Below, piece after piece: positions 7,841 through 17,148 of a stretch of 64,000 nt of DNA. The stretch comes from REEB95 sp035934995 (GTDB lineage Bacteria; Pseudomonadota; Alphaproteobacteria; ATCC43930; CGMCC-115725), in contig DASYXI010000024.1 in NCBI GenBank assembly GCA_035934995.1, positions 31,800 to 95,799 on the forward strand, read 5' to 3'. The number at the start of each line of letters is the position of its first letter. The first letter of the stretch is position 1. Made by a program: the position numbers and the translations under genes. The notes under the pieces are model-generated. The model was not told the origin of the DNA and did no database searches. It was given only the letters and a program-made list of their open reading frames with translations.

Positions 7841-8830
7841 TCAGACATAGGGCGCGAGATTGCCGCGGAAATAAGCAAGTGTCCGCGCCAGTCCGTCTTT
7901 GAGGACAACGCGCTGCTTCCAGCGAGTGATGCGACGGAATTGCCGGTCGTCCGCATGGTAATTGCCGATGTCGATGCGCTTGCGTTCCGCCGGGAACGGC
8001 TCGATCAAATAACCGCCGCCGCCATGCGCAGCCACGAGCGCGTCTGCCAATCGCTTCAGTGCGATGCGTCGGCCGCCGATATTGAAGACCCCGACGGCCT
8101 TTGGATTCACGGCGGCAATGAGCAAGGCGTCGACCGCGTCGTCGACATATGTCAGATCGCGCAGCTGCTCGCCCTGCCACACCTCGAAGCGGCGGCCTTC
8201 TAGAACCGCCCGCACCCAAGCGCCAAGGAACGTCTGCCGCGCGTCCTTGATGCGCATACGCGGACCGTAGGTATTGGTCAACCGCAGCACCGACGACCGG
8301 ACGCCGTACAAATCACGATAGAGCGTGTGATAGGCCTCGGCCGCTAGCTTATGGATGCCGTTGACGTCGACCGGCGCAAGCGGATGACGTTCGTCCACGG
8401 GCAAATAGTTCGGCTTGCCGTAAACCTGCCTCGTCGACGCGAAGACGATTCCGATCTGTGGCGCCGCCTTGCGGCAGGCTTCGAGCAGGCGCAACGCCAC
8501 ACGACAGTTCAGGTCCAAATCATCAAAGGGCGCATCCATCGAGCCCTGATGACTGGTTTGCGCCGCGAGGTTGAAGAGATATTGGCGGTCGGCGACGAAC
8601 GGCGCGGCGTCCGCCGTGCGCAGATCGGCGATTTTGACCGCGATGCGTCCCTGCGCGCCGTCGAGATTGTGCTGGTTACCGCCGAGCCCGAGCAGCAGCG
8701 CATCGACCACCAGCACGTCGGCGCCAAGCGCGCCGAGCCGCCGCGCCAGATTCGAACCGATGAAGCCGAGGCCGCCCGCAACGGTTACGCGCGCGCCGGC
8801 ATACGCGGCGCGCAGCGCCTTGTCGGTCAT
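7841..8830 (-). CDS. NAD-dependent nucleotide-sugar epimerase/dehydratase with Asn in place of catalytic Tyr
   Basis: A 329-residue extended SDR. It has a Rossmann motif GGLGFIGSNLA near residue 19, FASTRQVYG around 130-138, RLTNTYGPRM and RDLTYVDDAVDA. The frame runs back to 9424, but the domain begins at the chosen ATG 8830. The expected YxxxK reads N157-GIH-K161, so the catalytic Tyr is missing. I recall close relatives with a VNGINK signature, so this may be a subfamily trait rather than damage. It is coupled to the downstream aminotransferase (3-base gap). A role in epimerising or modifying a sugar nucleotide before transamination is inferred. Confidence 0.82.
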   Translation of the reverse strand: MTDKALRAAYAGARVTVAGGLGFIGSNLARRLGALGADVLVVDALLLGLGGNQHNLDGAQGRIAVKIADLRTADAAPFVADRQYLFNLAAQTSHQGSMDAPFDDLDLNCRVALRLLEACRKAAPQIGIVFASTRQVYGKPNYLPVDERHPLAPVDVNGIHKLAAEAYHTLYRDLYGVRSSVLRLTNTYGPRMRIKDARQTFLGAWVRAVLEGRRFEVWQGEQLRDLTYVDDAVDALLIAAVNPKAVGVFNIGGRRIALKRLADALVAAHGGGGYLIEPFPAERKRIDIGNYHADDRQFRRITRWKQRVVLKDGLARTLAYFRGNLAPYV

Positions 8831-8980
8831 CGGTCGCGTCCGGCTGCGGCGAAAGACGGCGTCATGGCCGGGATGTTTGCCGAGCCGTGCTTGCGGCGCA
8901 AGCTCGTCCTGCGCGGCGGGAGCCGGATATGGCGCGTTCCGCCATGGCAACCTATAAACCGGACTCCGATGGGAGGACTC

Positions 8981-9862
8981 GTGAATACCTGCCCGCCGCC
9001 TGATCCGGCACCAAAGAAGCCGAAATTCGCGATGCCGGCCGACGCCTGCGATGCGCACTGCCACGTCTTCGGCCCGACGTGGATATTTCCCTATGCCGCC
9101 GACCGCGCCTATACGCCGCCCGATGCGCCGAAGGAGACCCTCGTGGCGATGCACCGCTTCCTCGGCATCGAGCGCGCGGTGATCGTGCAGGCAAGCTGCC
9201 ACGGCGCCGACAATCGCGCGACACTCGACGCCATCGACGCCAGCGATGGCCGCCTTCGGGGTGTCGCCATCGTCGACGAGACATTCGATGACCGGGTGTT
9301 CGCTGCGCTGCACGGCGGTGGCATCCGCGGCGTGCGTTTCAATTTCGTGCAGCATCTCGGCGGCCGGCCTGATCCGAAGCTCTTTCAACGCACGGTCGCG
9401 CGGCTTAAGGATCTCGGCTGGCATCTGGTGTTACATCTCGACGCCAAAGACATTGCCGAGCTCACGCCAACGATCCGCGCGCTGCCGGTGCCGTTCGTCA
9501 TCGACCATATGGGCCGCGTGAAGGCCGGCGACGGGCTCGATCAGCCCGCCTTTAAAGCGTTACTTGAACTGATGAAGCTTGAAACCGCGTGGGTCAAGGT
9601 CTGTGGCTCGGAACGTGTGTCGAGCGCCGGGCCGCCATTCACCGACGCGGTGCCGTTCGCCCAGGCGCTGGTCAAGGCCGCACCCGAGCGCGTGTTGTGG
9701 GGCACCGACTGGCCGCATCCAAATATCGCCAAACTCATTCCCAACGACGGCGATCTAGTCGACCTTGTGCCGCTGATCGCACCGGATGAAACTCATCGCC
9801 GCAAGCTCTTGGTCGAAAACCCGGCGCGGCTTTACGACTTCCGCGAGGCAAAGCAGGCATGA
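8981..9862 (+). CDS. 2-pyrone-4,6-dicarboxylate lactonase-like amidohydrolase (LigI family)
   Basis: A 293-residue amidohydrolase-2 family protein. It begins its TIM barrel with CDAHCHVFGP (H26, H28), has FVIDHMGR in the middle and ends with the family signature WGTDWPHPN. GTG 8981 is chosen as the start because GGGAGG lies five bases upstream; ATG 8969 would put that site inside the gene. LigI hydrolyses the lactone 2-pyrone-4,6-dicarboxylate in protocatechuate 4,5-cleavage, but many homologues act on other lactones. It overlaps the next dehydrogenase gene (ATGA), so the two likely work on one compound. Confidence 0.82.
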   Translation: MNTCPPPDPAPKKPKFAMPADACDAHCHVFGPTWIFPYAADRAYTPPDAPKETLVAMHRFLGIERAVIVQASCHGADNRATLDAIDASDGRLRGVAIVDETFDDRVFAALHGGGIRGVRFNFVQHLGGRPDPKLFQRTVARLKDLGWHLVLHLDAKDIAELTPTIRALPVPFVIDHMGRVKAGDGLDQPAFKALLELMKLETAWVKVCGSERVSSAGPPFTDAVPFAQALVKAAPERVLWGTDWPHPNIAKLIPNDGDLVDLVPLIAPDETHRRKLLVENPARLYDFREAKQA

Positions 9863-10776
9863 CGAGCAACACCCGCAGGATCGCGCTGATCGGCTTCGGC
9901 GAGGTCGGCTCGCTGTTCGCGCGTGAGCTGTTGGGCACGGGCCGGCACAGCGTCGCGGTCTACGATATACTGTTCGACACCGCGTCCGGCGCGGCCATGC
10001 AGGACCGCGCCCGTGCGCTCAAGGCCGTTTTCTGCCCGACCGCGGCAGACGCGGCCAAGGACGCGCTGGTTGTCATCTCGGCGGTGACGGCGACGTCGGC
10101 CGTCGATGTCGCGCGCGAGGCCGGCGCCTACTTGCGGCCCGGCCAGTTTTTTCTCGACATCAATTCGGTCTCGCCCGACACCAAGCGCGGCGACGAGACG
10201 CTGGTCGCCAAATCCGGCGCTGATTACGTCGAGGCGGCGGTAATGGCGCCGGTCGCGCCCTACGGCATCAAGGTGCCGATGCTTTTGGGCGGAAAACGCG
10301 CCGCTGCGCTGGCGGACATTCTCAATGATTCCGGCTTTCGCATGACCGCGGTGGCCGAAACCGTCGGCCAGGCCAGCGCCATCAAGATGTGCCGCAGTGT
10401 CTTCATCAAAGGGATCGAGGCCCTCGCGGTCGAAGGCTTTCTCGCGGCGCGGCGCTATGGCGTTGAGGACAAGGTCATCGCCTCGCTCGACGAGACCTTC
10501 CCCAGCCTCGATTGGGAAAAGCAGGCGGGCTACCTGATTTCGCGCGTGCTCGAGCATGGCCGCCGGCGCGCCGCCGAGATGCGCGAAAGCGCCGAGACCG
10601 TCACCGCGGCGGGGATCGAGCCGCTGATGACGCTCGCGACCGCACGACGTCACGATTGGCTTGCCGATCGCGTCGCCGAGACGCCGTCGCTCAAATCTAT
10701 GCCGGAGGCGGCGTGGCGCGCCAGCCTCGACGTCATTCTGAAACGACTGAAACCCGCAAAAACCGCGGCTGAATAA
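9859..10776 (+). CDS. NAD(P)-binding 6-phosphogluconate dehydrogenase-like protein with DUF1932 C-terminus
   Basis: A 305-residue beta-hydroxyacid-dehydrogenase-like protein. The N-terminal Rossmann motif is IALIGFGEVGSLFA; FLDINSVSPDTK corresponds to the substrate-binding loop, and K385-type active-site residues of the family are represented by GQASAIKMCRSVFIKG. The C-terminal part fits the DUF1932 domain. Its ATG overlaps the stop of the LigI-like gene, pointing to a shared catabolic step. It is convergent with livF, with the two stops directly abutting. The substrate is unknown. Confidence 0.8.
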   Translation: MTSNTRRIALIGFGEVGSLFARELLGTGRHSVAVYDILFDTASGAAMQDRARALKAVFCPTAADAAKDALVVISAVTATSAVDVAREAGAYLRPGQFFLDINSVSPDTKRGDETLVAKSGADYVEAAVMAPVAPYGIKVPMLLGGKRAAALADILNDSGFRMTAVAETVGQASAIKMCRSVFIKGIEALAVEGFLAARRYGVEDKVIASLDETFPSLDWEKQAGYLISRVLEHGRRRAAEMRESAETVTAAGIEPLMTLATARRHDWLADRVAETPSLKSMPEAAWRASLDVILKRLKPAKTAAE

Positions 10777-11568
10777 TCAACAAGCGAAAATCTCCTTCAG
10801 CCGGCCGACCATTTGCCGGTGGCGCGATGCATCGGCAACGTTGACGCCCTTGCCGACGCCGAGATAGCGCTCGGCGACCTCGGGATTGTGCAGCAGATCC
10901 TTGCCGGTGCCCGCCAGCGTCACCCGACCATTCTCGATGACATAGCCACGATCCGCGATTGCCAGCGACAACCGCGCGTTCTGTTCCGACAGCAGGATGG
11001 CGCGGCCTTCCGAGCGTAAACCGGCGACGAGCCGGAAGATCTCGGTCACCAACACCGGCGCCAGGCCGAGCGACGGCTCGTCGAGCACGAGGATGCGCGG
11101 CGCGGCCATCAAGCCGCGCGCGATCGCCAGCATCTGCTGCTGGCCGCCGGAGAGGTTGCCCGCCTGCTCTTTAAGCCGCTGAAGTAGAACGGGAAATCGC
11201 TCGCAGACCCGATCGATCCGTTGCGCCATGGCGCTGTCGTCGAGGTCTTTGCGCCGGGCGTAGGCGCCGAGCCGCAGATTTTCCAGCACCGTCAGGCCGC
11301 CAAAAATCTGTCTTCCTTCCGGTACGAGCGAGACGCCAGCGAGAACCCGCGCCCGCGCGTCGAGCCGATCGATGCGCTTGCCATCGAGCGCGATCGTACC
11401 GGTGCGTAATGCCAAGAGGCCGGAGATCGTCTTGACCAAAGTCGACTTGCCGGCGCCGTTGGCGCCGACCAGCGCGACGATCTCGCCCGGCGCCACGGTG
11501 AGATCGATATCGTGGATCACGTTCGCCGTTTCATAGCCGGTGGAAACGCGGGACAATTCGAGCATCAC
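10777..11568 (-). CDS. livF: Branched-chain-type ABC transporter ATP-binding protein (LivF family)
   Basis: A 263-residue ABC ATPase with Walker A GANGAGKST, signature LSGGQQQML, Walker B ILVLDEPSLGL and the typical LivF stretch VPEGRQIFGGLTVLENL. It has a slightly long C-terminal tail. The start overlaps the upstream livG stop. With LivG it would power the fused LivHM permease. The name follows family resemblance; the substrate could be an amide or aromatic acid rather than an amino acid. Confidence 0.88.
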   Translation of the reverse strand: MMLELSRVSTGYETANVIHDIDLTVAPGEIVALVGANGAGKSTLVKTISGLLALRTGTIALDGKRIDRLDARARVLAGVSLVPEGRQIFGGLTVLENLRLGAYARRKDLDDSAMAQRIDRVCERFPVLLQRLKEQAGNLSGGQQQMLAIARGLMAAPRILVLDEPSLGLAPVLVTEIFRLVAGLRSEGRAILLSEQNARLSLAIADRGYVIENGRVTLAGTGKDLLHNPEVAERYLGVGKGVNVADASRHRQMVGRLKEIFAC

Positions 11569-12332
11569 GCCTCCGCACCAACGTAAGCGGCGATCACGCG
11601 TTTGTCCTGCTGGATCGCGCGCGGCGATCCGGAGGCGACGATCGAGCCGGCGTCAAGCACCACAACCTGATCGGCGACACCCATCACCAGCGACATATTA
11701 TGCTCAACGACGATGACCGTGATGCCGCTGTCGCGGATGGCACGCAACAGCTCAGCGAGCTCCGCGGTTTCGGCATCGTTCAAGCCTGCCGCCGGCTCGT
11801 CCAGCAACAACAGCCGCGGCCCCGCCATCAAGGCGCGGACGACCTCGAGCATCTTTTGCGCACCCATCGGCAGATCCATTGCAGCAACATCCCGAAAAGC
11901 CGCCAAACCGACAAGCTCAAGCAGTCGATCGGCTTTGGCGGCCAGCGCGGCTTCCTCGCGCCGTGCACGCTTGAGCCACAGCATGTGCTGCCATGCCGGC
12001 ACCTGAAGATGCATGTGCGCGCCGGCGATTACATTCTCGCACGTCGTCATGCCGGGAAAGATGCGGGCCGACTGGAAGGTGCGGATCAGGCCCGAGCGCG
12101 CGATCGCGCCGGGCGAACGGCCGCGGATCGATCGGCCTTCGAAATCGATCGCGCCGCTGTCAGCGACATAGAGGTTGGTGACCAGATTGAACAGCGTCGT
12201 CTTGCCGGCGCCGTTGGGCCCGATCACCGCCGTCAGGCTGCCCCGCGGCACGGTGAGCGAGACGTCGGCGATCGCCCTGACGCCGCCGAAGCTCTTGGAT
12301 AAGCCCTGAATGGCCAGCGCGGCGTCGCTCAT
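11565..12332 (-). CDS. livG: Branched-chain-type ABC transporter ATP-binding protein (LivG family)
   Basis: A 255-residue ATPase with Walker A GPNGAGKTTLF, the LivG-typical GLIRTFQSARIF and Walker B LLLLDEPAAGLN. The expected LSGGQ signature is replaced by LPMGAQKMLEV, as in many LivG proteins. The frame extends upstream to 12440, but the ATGA overlap with the permease stop at 12329 fixes the start. It is the second ATPase of this transporter. Confidence 0.87.
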   Translation of the reverse strand: MSDAALAIQGLSKSFGGVRAIADVSLTVPRGSLTAVIGPNGAGKTTLFNLVTNLYVADSGAIDFEGRSIRGRSPGAIARSGLIRTFQSARIFPGMTTCENVIAGAHMHLQVPAWQHMLWLKRARREEAALAAKADRLLELVGLAAFRDVAAMDLPMGAQKMLEVVRALMAGPRLLLLDEPAAGLNDAETAELAELLRAIRDSGITVIVVEHNMSLVMGVADQVVVLDAGSIVASGSPRAIQQDKRVIAAYVGAEA

Positions 12333-14230
12333 GGCATTGCCTTTTGGGCAGTCGCCGGCGGCGGCGCGCGCCGCCGCAGCCAGCGCGTCAGCCACACCGT
12401 GGCAAAGCCGAACATACCTTCCGGCAGCCACATGAAGCACAGCACCAGCAGCAGCCCTTCGGCCAGCGTCTTATAGAGGGCGAACGGCTGGAACACCGTC
12501 GGCAGCAAGGTCAGCAGCGCGACGCCGAGCGCCGAGCCCACCAGCGTGCCCTCGCCGCCCGCCACCAGCATGGCGATCATTTCGAACGAGCGCGGCGTCG
12601 CGACCATCTCGGGCGCGAGGAAGTGAAAATAGAACGCGTAGAGGCTGCCCGACAGCGAGCCAAGCGCCGCGCTGATCAAGAATGCGGCGAGCTTGTAGCG
12701 CACTACGTTGATGCCAAGCGCCACGGCCGCGGTCTGATCGGTGCGAACCGCGATCAACGCCCGGCCAAACCCGGACCGCATCGCGCCATAAAGCGCCAGC
12801 ACCAAGACGATGATGATCGCCGCCACCAGATAGTACATTTCGATCGGGCTGACGAAGGCGATGCTGCCGACGCGGAAAGCGGGGATGCCGGCGAGGCCGG
12901 ACGGACCGCCGGTCGTGTCGACCATGCCGACGGTGAGTGAATCGATCAGCAGGCCGAAGGCCAGCGTCGCCAGCGCCAGGTAATGGCCGCGCAGGCGCAA
13001 GGTGACGAACGACAGGACCCAGGCCGCAGCTACCGACAACACCATTCCCGCCAAGGTTCCCCACAGCGGCGATACGCCATAGGTCACCGCCAGGATCGAT
13101 GCGGTGTAGCCGCCAATCGCCATGAAGCCCGCTTGGCCGAGGCTGACCTGGCCGGCATAGCCCATCAGGACATCGAGACCAAGCACCGAGATGTAGAGGA
13201 TGCCGGTGATCACCAGCGAACTAAGGATGCCGGCGCTCGAAAACACCAGCGGCAGCACCAACACCACCGCAACGGCGGCAACGGCGAAAATCATGCCACC
13301 CTTGCCCTGCACGCGAACGATCGCGTGGTAGATGCGCTGCTCGTCGCGCACATCCGTGCGCCGCGCCGCGCCGCCGCCGAACAAGCCGTTCGGCCGCCAC
13401 AGCAGCACCATCAAGAGGAGCGCCAGGGCCAAGGCGTTGGCGAAGAGCGACGAGACATAACCGGCCGCGAGCTGTTCCGCGACGCCGAGGAACAGGCCGC
13501 CGGCGACGGAGCCGAGAAACGAGCCAAGGCCGCCGATCGCCACGGCAATGAAGCCAAAATTGGTGAAGAACCCGCCGGTATCAAACTCGAGCGAGGTGAT
13601 CGGCGCCACGGCGATGCCGCTGATGGCGGCGATCAGCACCGCCAGGCCGAAACTCAGCAAGGTCATCCGCGCGACGTCGATGCCCATCAGCCGGGCGGCG
13701 ATGCGGTTCTCGGCGCAGGCACGCAACGCCGTACCCAGCGTGGTGCGCTGGACCAAGAACCACATGGCGACGACGACGGCGATGGTGATGCCGGCAATCC
13801 AGAACCCCTGGGTCGGAATGCGGATGCCCCACAGCACCACCGGCGCCTCGCCCGAGAAGGGCGGCAACGCATAGGGCTGACTCGACCAGCCAATGAGCAG
13901 GACGCCCTGTAACAGCGTCAACAAGCCGGCCGTGAGGATCAGCATCGAGCTGACCGGCAGCCGCGGCACGGCCGGTACGAAGAAGAGCACGCCGAGCGCG
14001 AGTCCGAACGCCGTCGTCGCGAGTGCCGCCGCCACAGCCGCGACCGGCGTCGGCCAGCCCCAACCCACTTCGATCGTGTACATCACCAGCGCGCCGACGA
14101 CGCAGAACGCGCCTTGCGACAAGTTGAGCACGCCGGTGACGCGGAACACGAGCGAGAAGCCCAAGGCGATGACGGCGAAAACGGCGCCTTGCAGCAACCC
14201 GCCAATGACGATCTGAATGGCGAGGTTCAT
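12329..14230 (-). CDS. Fused LivH-LivM ABC transporter permease
   Basis: A 633-residue membrane protein. Residues 1 to about 290 match LivH (LNLSQGAFCVVGA near the N-terminus, AICGLGS-like IAVAIGGLGSFLGS, ending WRPNGLFGG). Residues from about 310 match LivM (LGLDVLMGYAGQVSLGQAGFMAIGGYTAS, ALGINVVRYKLAAF, VAGGEGTLVGSALG). The linker is polar. Usually the two permease subunits are separate genes, as in the second transporter at 50426-52292, so this is a true gene fusion. It lies between the binding protein gene and livG. Confidence 0.87.
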   Translation of the reverse strand: MNLAIQIVIGGLLQGAVFAVIALGFSLVFRVTGVLNLSQGAFCVVGALVMYTIEVGWGWPTPVAAVAAALATTAFGLALGVLFFVPAVPRLPVSSMLILTAGLLTLLQGVLLIGWSSQPYALPPFSGEAPVVLWGIRIPTQGFWIAGITIAVVVAMWFLVQRTTLGTALRACAENRIAARLMGIDVARMTLLSFGLAVLIAAISGIAVAPITSLEFDTGGFFTNFGFIAVAIGGLGSFLGSVAGGLFLGVAEQLAAGYVSSLFANALALALLLMVLLWRPNGLFGGGAARRTDVRDEQRIYHAIVRVQGKGGMIFAVAAVAVVLVLPLVFSSAGILSSLVITGILYISVLGLDVLMGYAGQVSLGQAGFMAIGGYTASILAVTYGVSPLWGTLAGMVLSVAAAWVLSFVTLRLRGHYLALATLAFGLLIDSLTVGMVDTTGGPSGLAGIPAFRVGSIAFVSPIEMYYLVAAIIIVLVLALYGAMRSGFGRALIAVRTDQTAAVALGINVVRYKLAAFLISAALGSLSGSLYAFYFHFLAPEMVATPRSFEMIAMLVAGGEGTLVGSALGVALLTLLPTVFQPFALYKTLAEGLLLVLCFMWLPEGMFGFATVWLTRWLRRRAPPPATAQKAMP

Positions 14231-14260
14231 GCTACGGGCAGCATACCTGCCACAACCACG

Positions 14261-15451
14261 CTAGGGCAGCGGAATGCCCGTCGGCTTGCTGACGACTTCC
14301 CAGGTCCCTTTGTCCGGCGACCAGCGCGTCACGACCGAATCTGCAACGTCGAGCCCGCGTTGCGGCGTCTTGGTGAAATCGTAGACGCCGTTGACGCCGG
14401 CGAACCCGCGCAGCTTTGTCATGTAGTCGCGCAGCTGTTTCGCGGTCGCCTTGGGACCAAGCTGACGCAGTGAATCGACGACGATCCAGGCTGTGTCCCA
14501 AGCAAGCTCAGAGGCGATGTCCGGCTTCACGCCCGCCGCCTCGAACGCTTTGTAGAAGACCTCGTGCGGCTGGCGCAGCGCCGGCGCCAGCAGCGCCGGA
14601 TCACGCACCACCCATTGCGCCGCGGGAATGTAGAGCTGCTTCGGCAGAAAGTCCTTGTACTGCATCATCTGGGCGTAGGTCATGTTGCCGTCGGTCGTCG
14701 CGACCGGAATGTCGAGGCCTTCCTGCGTGATGCCGCGGAAGATGGTCGCGATCGGCGAGCCCGTGCTCCACGCGACCATTGCCTGCGCGCCCGAAGCCTT
14801 GATGTGCGCGATCTGCGCCGACACGCTCAAATCGGTCGTGTTGAAGTGCTCGGTGTCGACGACCTGCATGTCCTTGAATTCAGGTTTAGCCAGCACCGAT
14901 TTCACGCCGTTCTCGGCGTCCTGGCCGGTGGCGTCGGAGCTGAACATCAGCGCGAGCTTGTGCCAGCCCTTGAGCCGGTAATAGTTCAGCAGCGAATGCG
15001 CCAGATCGAGCGTCGAAACGCTCGAGGTAAAGACGTAGCTGCCCGCGTCGGGATGAATGCCCGGCGAGAAGCAATAATTGACCGGTCCATTCTCCATCAG
15101 CGGCGCCATCGCCCGGCAGATCGCGACCAGCGACGAGCCGAGCAGGATCGCCGGCTTCTTCGCCATCGCCTGATTGGCAAGCTGCACGCCGGTCTGCGGG
15201 CTGGTGCCGTCGTCCTGGATCACGAACTTGACGGGCTGGCCGTTGATGCCACCCTTCACATTCATCGCCTTCTCGGCGAGCTCGAGCGAAATCTTCTCGC
15301 CGTTGCCGAGAAACGCCGCCGGTCCCGTCAGCGGCAGAATGACGTTGATTTCGTAGGGTTCGGCGGCGCGCGCCAGCGGCGGCGCCAACATCGCAACCAC
15401 CGCAACCGCGGTGGCGCCAATGCCCAAAAGGAAGCCGGATTGTCGCGTCAC
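14261..15451 (-). CDS. Branched-chain-type ABC transporter substrate-binding protein (LivK family)
   Basis: A 396-residue periplasmic binding protein with a signal peptide (hydrophobic run ending LARAAEP) and the Peripla_BP_6 fold (NVILPLTGPAAFLGNGEKISLELA). GTG 15451 is chosen as the start because a GGGGAGGGGG ribosome binding site lies just upstream and the signal peptide begins there; the open frame runs on to 15661 without domain content. It delivers the substrate to the LivHM/G/F complex encoded downstream. Confidence 0.86.
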   Translation of the reverse strand: MTRQSGFLLGIGATAVAVVAMLAPPLARAAEPYEINVILPLTGPAAFLGNGEKISLELAEKAMNVKGGINGQPVKFVIQDDGTSPQTGVQLANQAMAKKPAILLGSSLVAICRAMAPLMENGPVNYCFSPGIHPDAGSYVFTSSVSTLDLAHSLLNYYRLKGWHKLALMFSSDATGQDAENGVKSVLAKPEFKDMQVVDTEHFNTTDLSVSAQIAHIKASGAQAMVAWSTGSPIATIFRGITQEGLDIPVATTDGNMTYAQMMQYKDFLPKQLYIPAAQWVVRDPALLAPALRQPHEVFYKAFEAAGVKPDIASELAWDTAWIVVDSLRQLGPKATAKQLRDYMTKLRGFAGVNGVYDFTKTPQRGLDVADSVVTRWSPDKGTWEVVSKPTGIPLP

Positions 15452-15545
15452 GGTGCCCCCTCCCCAATATTTTTTTGTTCGTGCCGCGATTATCGAGTTA
15501 GTTCGAATCCGAAGCAAGCGGCAAAACCACTGGCGTTTCGCTGGG

Positions 15546-16310
15546 TTAGCCCGCAATGGTTGCGCCGCCATCGACCACGATGCTTTGCCCGGTGATGAAG
15601 CGGCCGGCATCGGACGCGAGCAGAATGACCGCACCAACCACGTCAATCGGCTCGCCGACACGACCCAACGGCGTGGTCGCCAGCCGCCGCGCGAGCACCT
15701 CTTTGTTCTCGACCAACGCGCGCGAGAAATCGGTACGGATCAAGCCGGGCGCAACACAGTTGACGCGCACATTGTGCGCACCCCATTCGCCGGCCAAGCT
15801 GCGCGCCGTCTGCATGATCGCTGCCTTCGAGATGGCGTAAGCGCCAAGATTACGCGAACCGCGAAAGCCGCCGATGCTGGCGATGAAGACGATGGCGCCA
15901 TCCTTGCGCACCGCCATTTCGGGCAGCACGAGCGAGCAAAGCCAGAGCTGGCTGCGGACGTTGACGGCCATCGTCTTGTCGAATGCCTCGTCGCCGACCT
16001 CGGCCAACGGCCCGTAGGCCGGATTGGTCGCGGCGTTCAGCACCAGAATGTCGATCCGACCGAAGGCCGCGCGTGCCTTCGTCACCAGCGCCTCGACCTG
16101 CGCCTTGTCACCGATGTGGCAGGCGATCCCGACAGCATCGCCGCCCGCCTTGCGGATTTCGGCAGCGACCGCGTCGCATGTGTCCGGCTTACGCCCGGAG
16201 ACAATGACACGCGCACCGGCGCGTGCCATCTCTTCGGCGATGGCGCGGCCGATGCCGCGCGTGCTGCCGGTCACGATCGCGGCCTTGCCCATCAGGTCGA
16301 AAAGCCCCAT
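15546..16310 (-). CDS. Short-chain dehydrogenase/reductase
   Basis: A 254-residue classical SDR with TGSTRGIG (14-21), LNAATNP, catalytic S145, Y158 and K162 (YAISK), and the C-terminal SIVVDGG. ATG 16310 has GGAGGCGGC directly upstream. It is transcribed toward the Liv-type transporter genes with a 94-base gap and may belong to the same catabolic unit. It is divergent from the zeta GST gene. The substrate is unknown. Confidence 0.86.
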   Translation of the reverse strand: MGLFDLMGKAAIVTGSTRGIGRAIAEEMARAGARVIVSGRKPDTCDAVAAEIRKAGGDAVGIACHIGDKAQVEALVTKARAAFGRIDILVLNAATNPAYGPLAEVGDEAFDKTMAVNVRSQLWLCSLVLPEMAVRKDGAIVFIASIGGFRGSRNLGAYAISKAAIMQTARSLAGEWGAHNVRVNCVAPGLIRTDFSRALVENKEVLARRLATTPLGRVGEPIDVVGAVILLASDAGRFITGQSIVVDGGATIAG

Positions 16311-16407
16311 GCCGCCTCCGCCGTTCACAATGACGCGATGGTACACACCGCGCCGGTTGCGGGAAACCGCCGCGCCATGCGAGCCTCGCGGCCGGGGAGG
16401 AACCTCC

Positions 16408-17061
16408 ATGACGATGAAGCTGTTCACCTACTTCCGCTCACAGGCGAGCTATCGCGTCCGCATCGCGCTCAACCTCAAAGGGCTCAAACGCGAAGACACA
16501 TTCCTGCATCTCGAACATGGCGATCAGTACGCGGCCGGCTACAAGAAACTCAATCCGCAGGCGGTCGTGCCGACGCTGCTCGACGGCGATCACAAGCTGT
16601 TTCAGTCGCTGGCGATCCTCGAATATCTCGATGAAACCCATCCTAATCCGCCGCTGTTGCCGAAGGACGCGCTGTCGCGCGCGTGGGTGCGAGGCCTGGC
16701 GCTGATCAATGTGGCGGATTCACATCCGTTGATCGTGCCGCGCGTGCGCAATTACCTGAGCAACACGCTGAAGGTTTCCGACGAGCAGCGGCTGGCGTGG
16801 ATCCAGCATTGGCTTGCGCTTGGTCTCGAGGCGATGGAAACGCTACTGGCGGAGCACACCGAGAGCGGTCAGTTCTGCCACGGCGATGCGCCGACCATGG
16901 CCGACATCTGCCTCGTCACCCAGGTGTTTCCGGCCCGCATGTTCAAGGTCAAGCTCGAGCCATACCGGCGCGCGTTGCGCATCTACGAATCGTGCATGGC
17001 GATTCCGGCCTTTGCCGACGCCGCGCCGCCGAAGCAGCCGGATGCTGAAAAAGCCGCCTAA
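16408..17061 (+). CDS. maiA: Maleylacetoacetate isomerase / zeta-class glutathione S-transferase
   Basis: A 217-residue thioredoxin-fold plus helical GST. RSQASYRVRIAL at residues 10-21 is the zeta-class active-site region, VVPTLLDGD and QSLAILEYLDE form the glutathione-binding half, and MADICLVTQVF lies in the C-terminal domain. A GGGGAGG site precedes ATG 16408. The enzyme isomerises maleylacetoacetate or related cis-dienes in aromatic degradation, which fits the LigI-like and transporter genes around it. Maleylpyruvate isomerase is an alternative. Confidence 0.85.
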   Translation: MTMKLFTYFRSQASYRVRIALNLKGLKREDTFLHLEHGDQYAAGYKKLNPQAVVPTLLDGDHKLFQSLAILEYLDETHPNPPLLPKDALSRAWVRGLALINVADSHPLIVPRVRNYLSNTLKVSDEQRLAWIQHWLALGLEAMETLLAEHTESGQFCHGDAPTMADICLVTQVFPARMFKVKLEPYRRALRIYESCMAIPAFADAAPPKQPDAEKAA

Positions 17062-17148
17062 ATTGCGCGCGTCCGGCGGCGGTCGCATGACACGCATGCT
17101 CGGTCGGGCCTCGTCCGTTAACTGGGCGCGTGGTACATAGCGGCACGC

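Noticed and set aside
12983..13912. 309-codon plus-strand frame over the fused permease
   Set aside because: Its His/Gln/Asp-rich low-complexity product is what antisense of a membrane gene gives.
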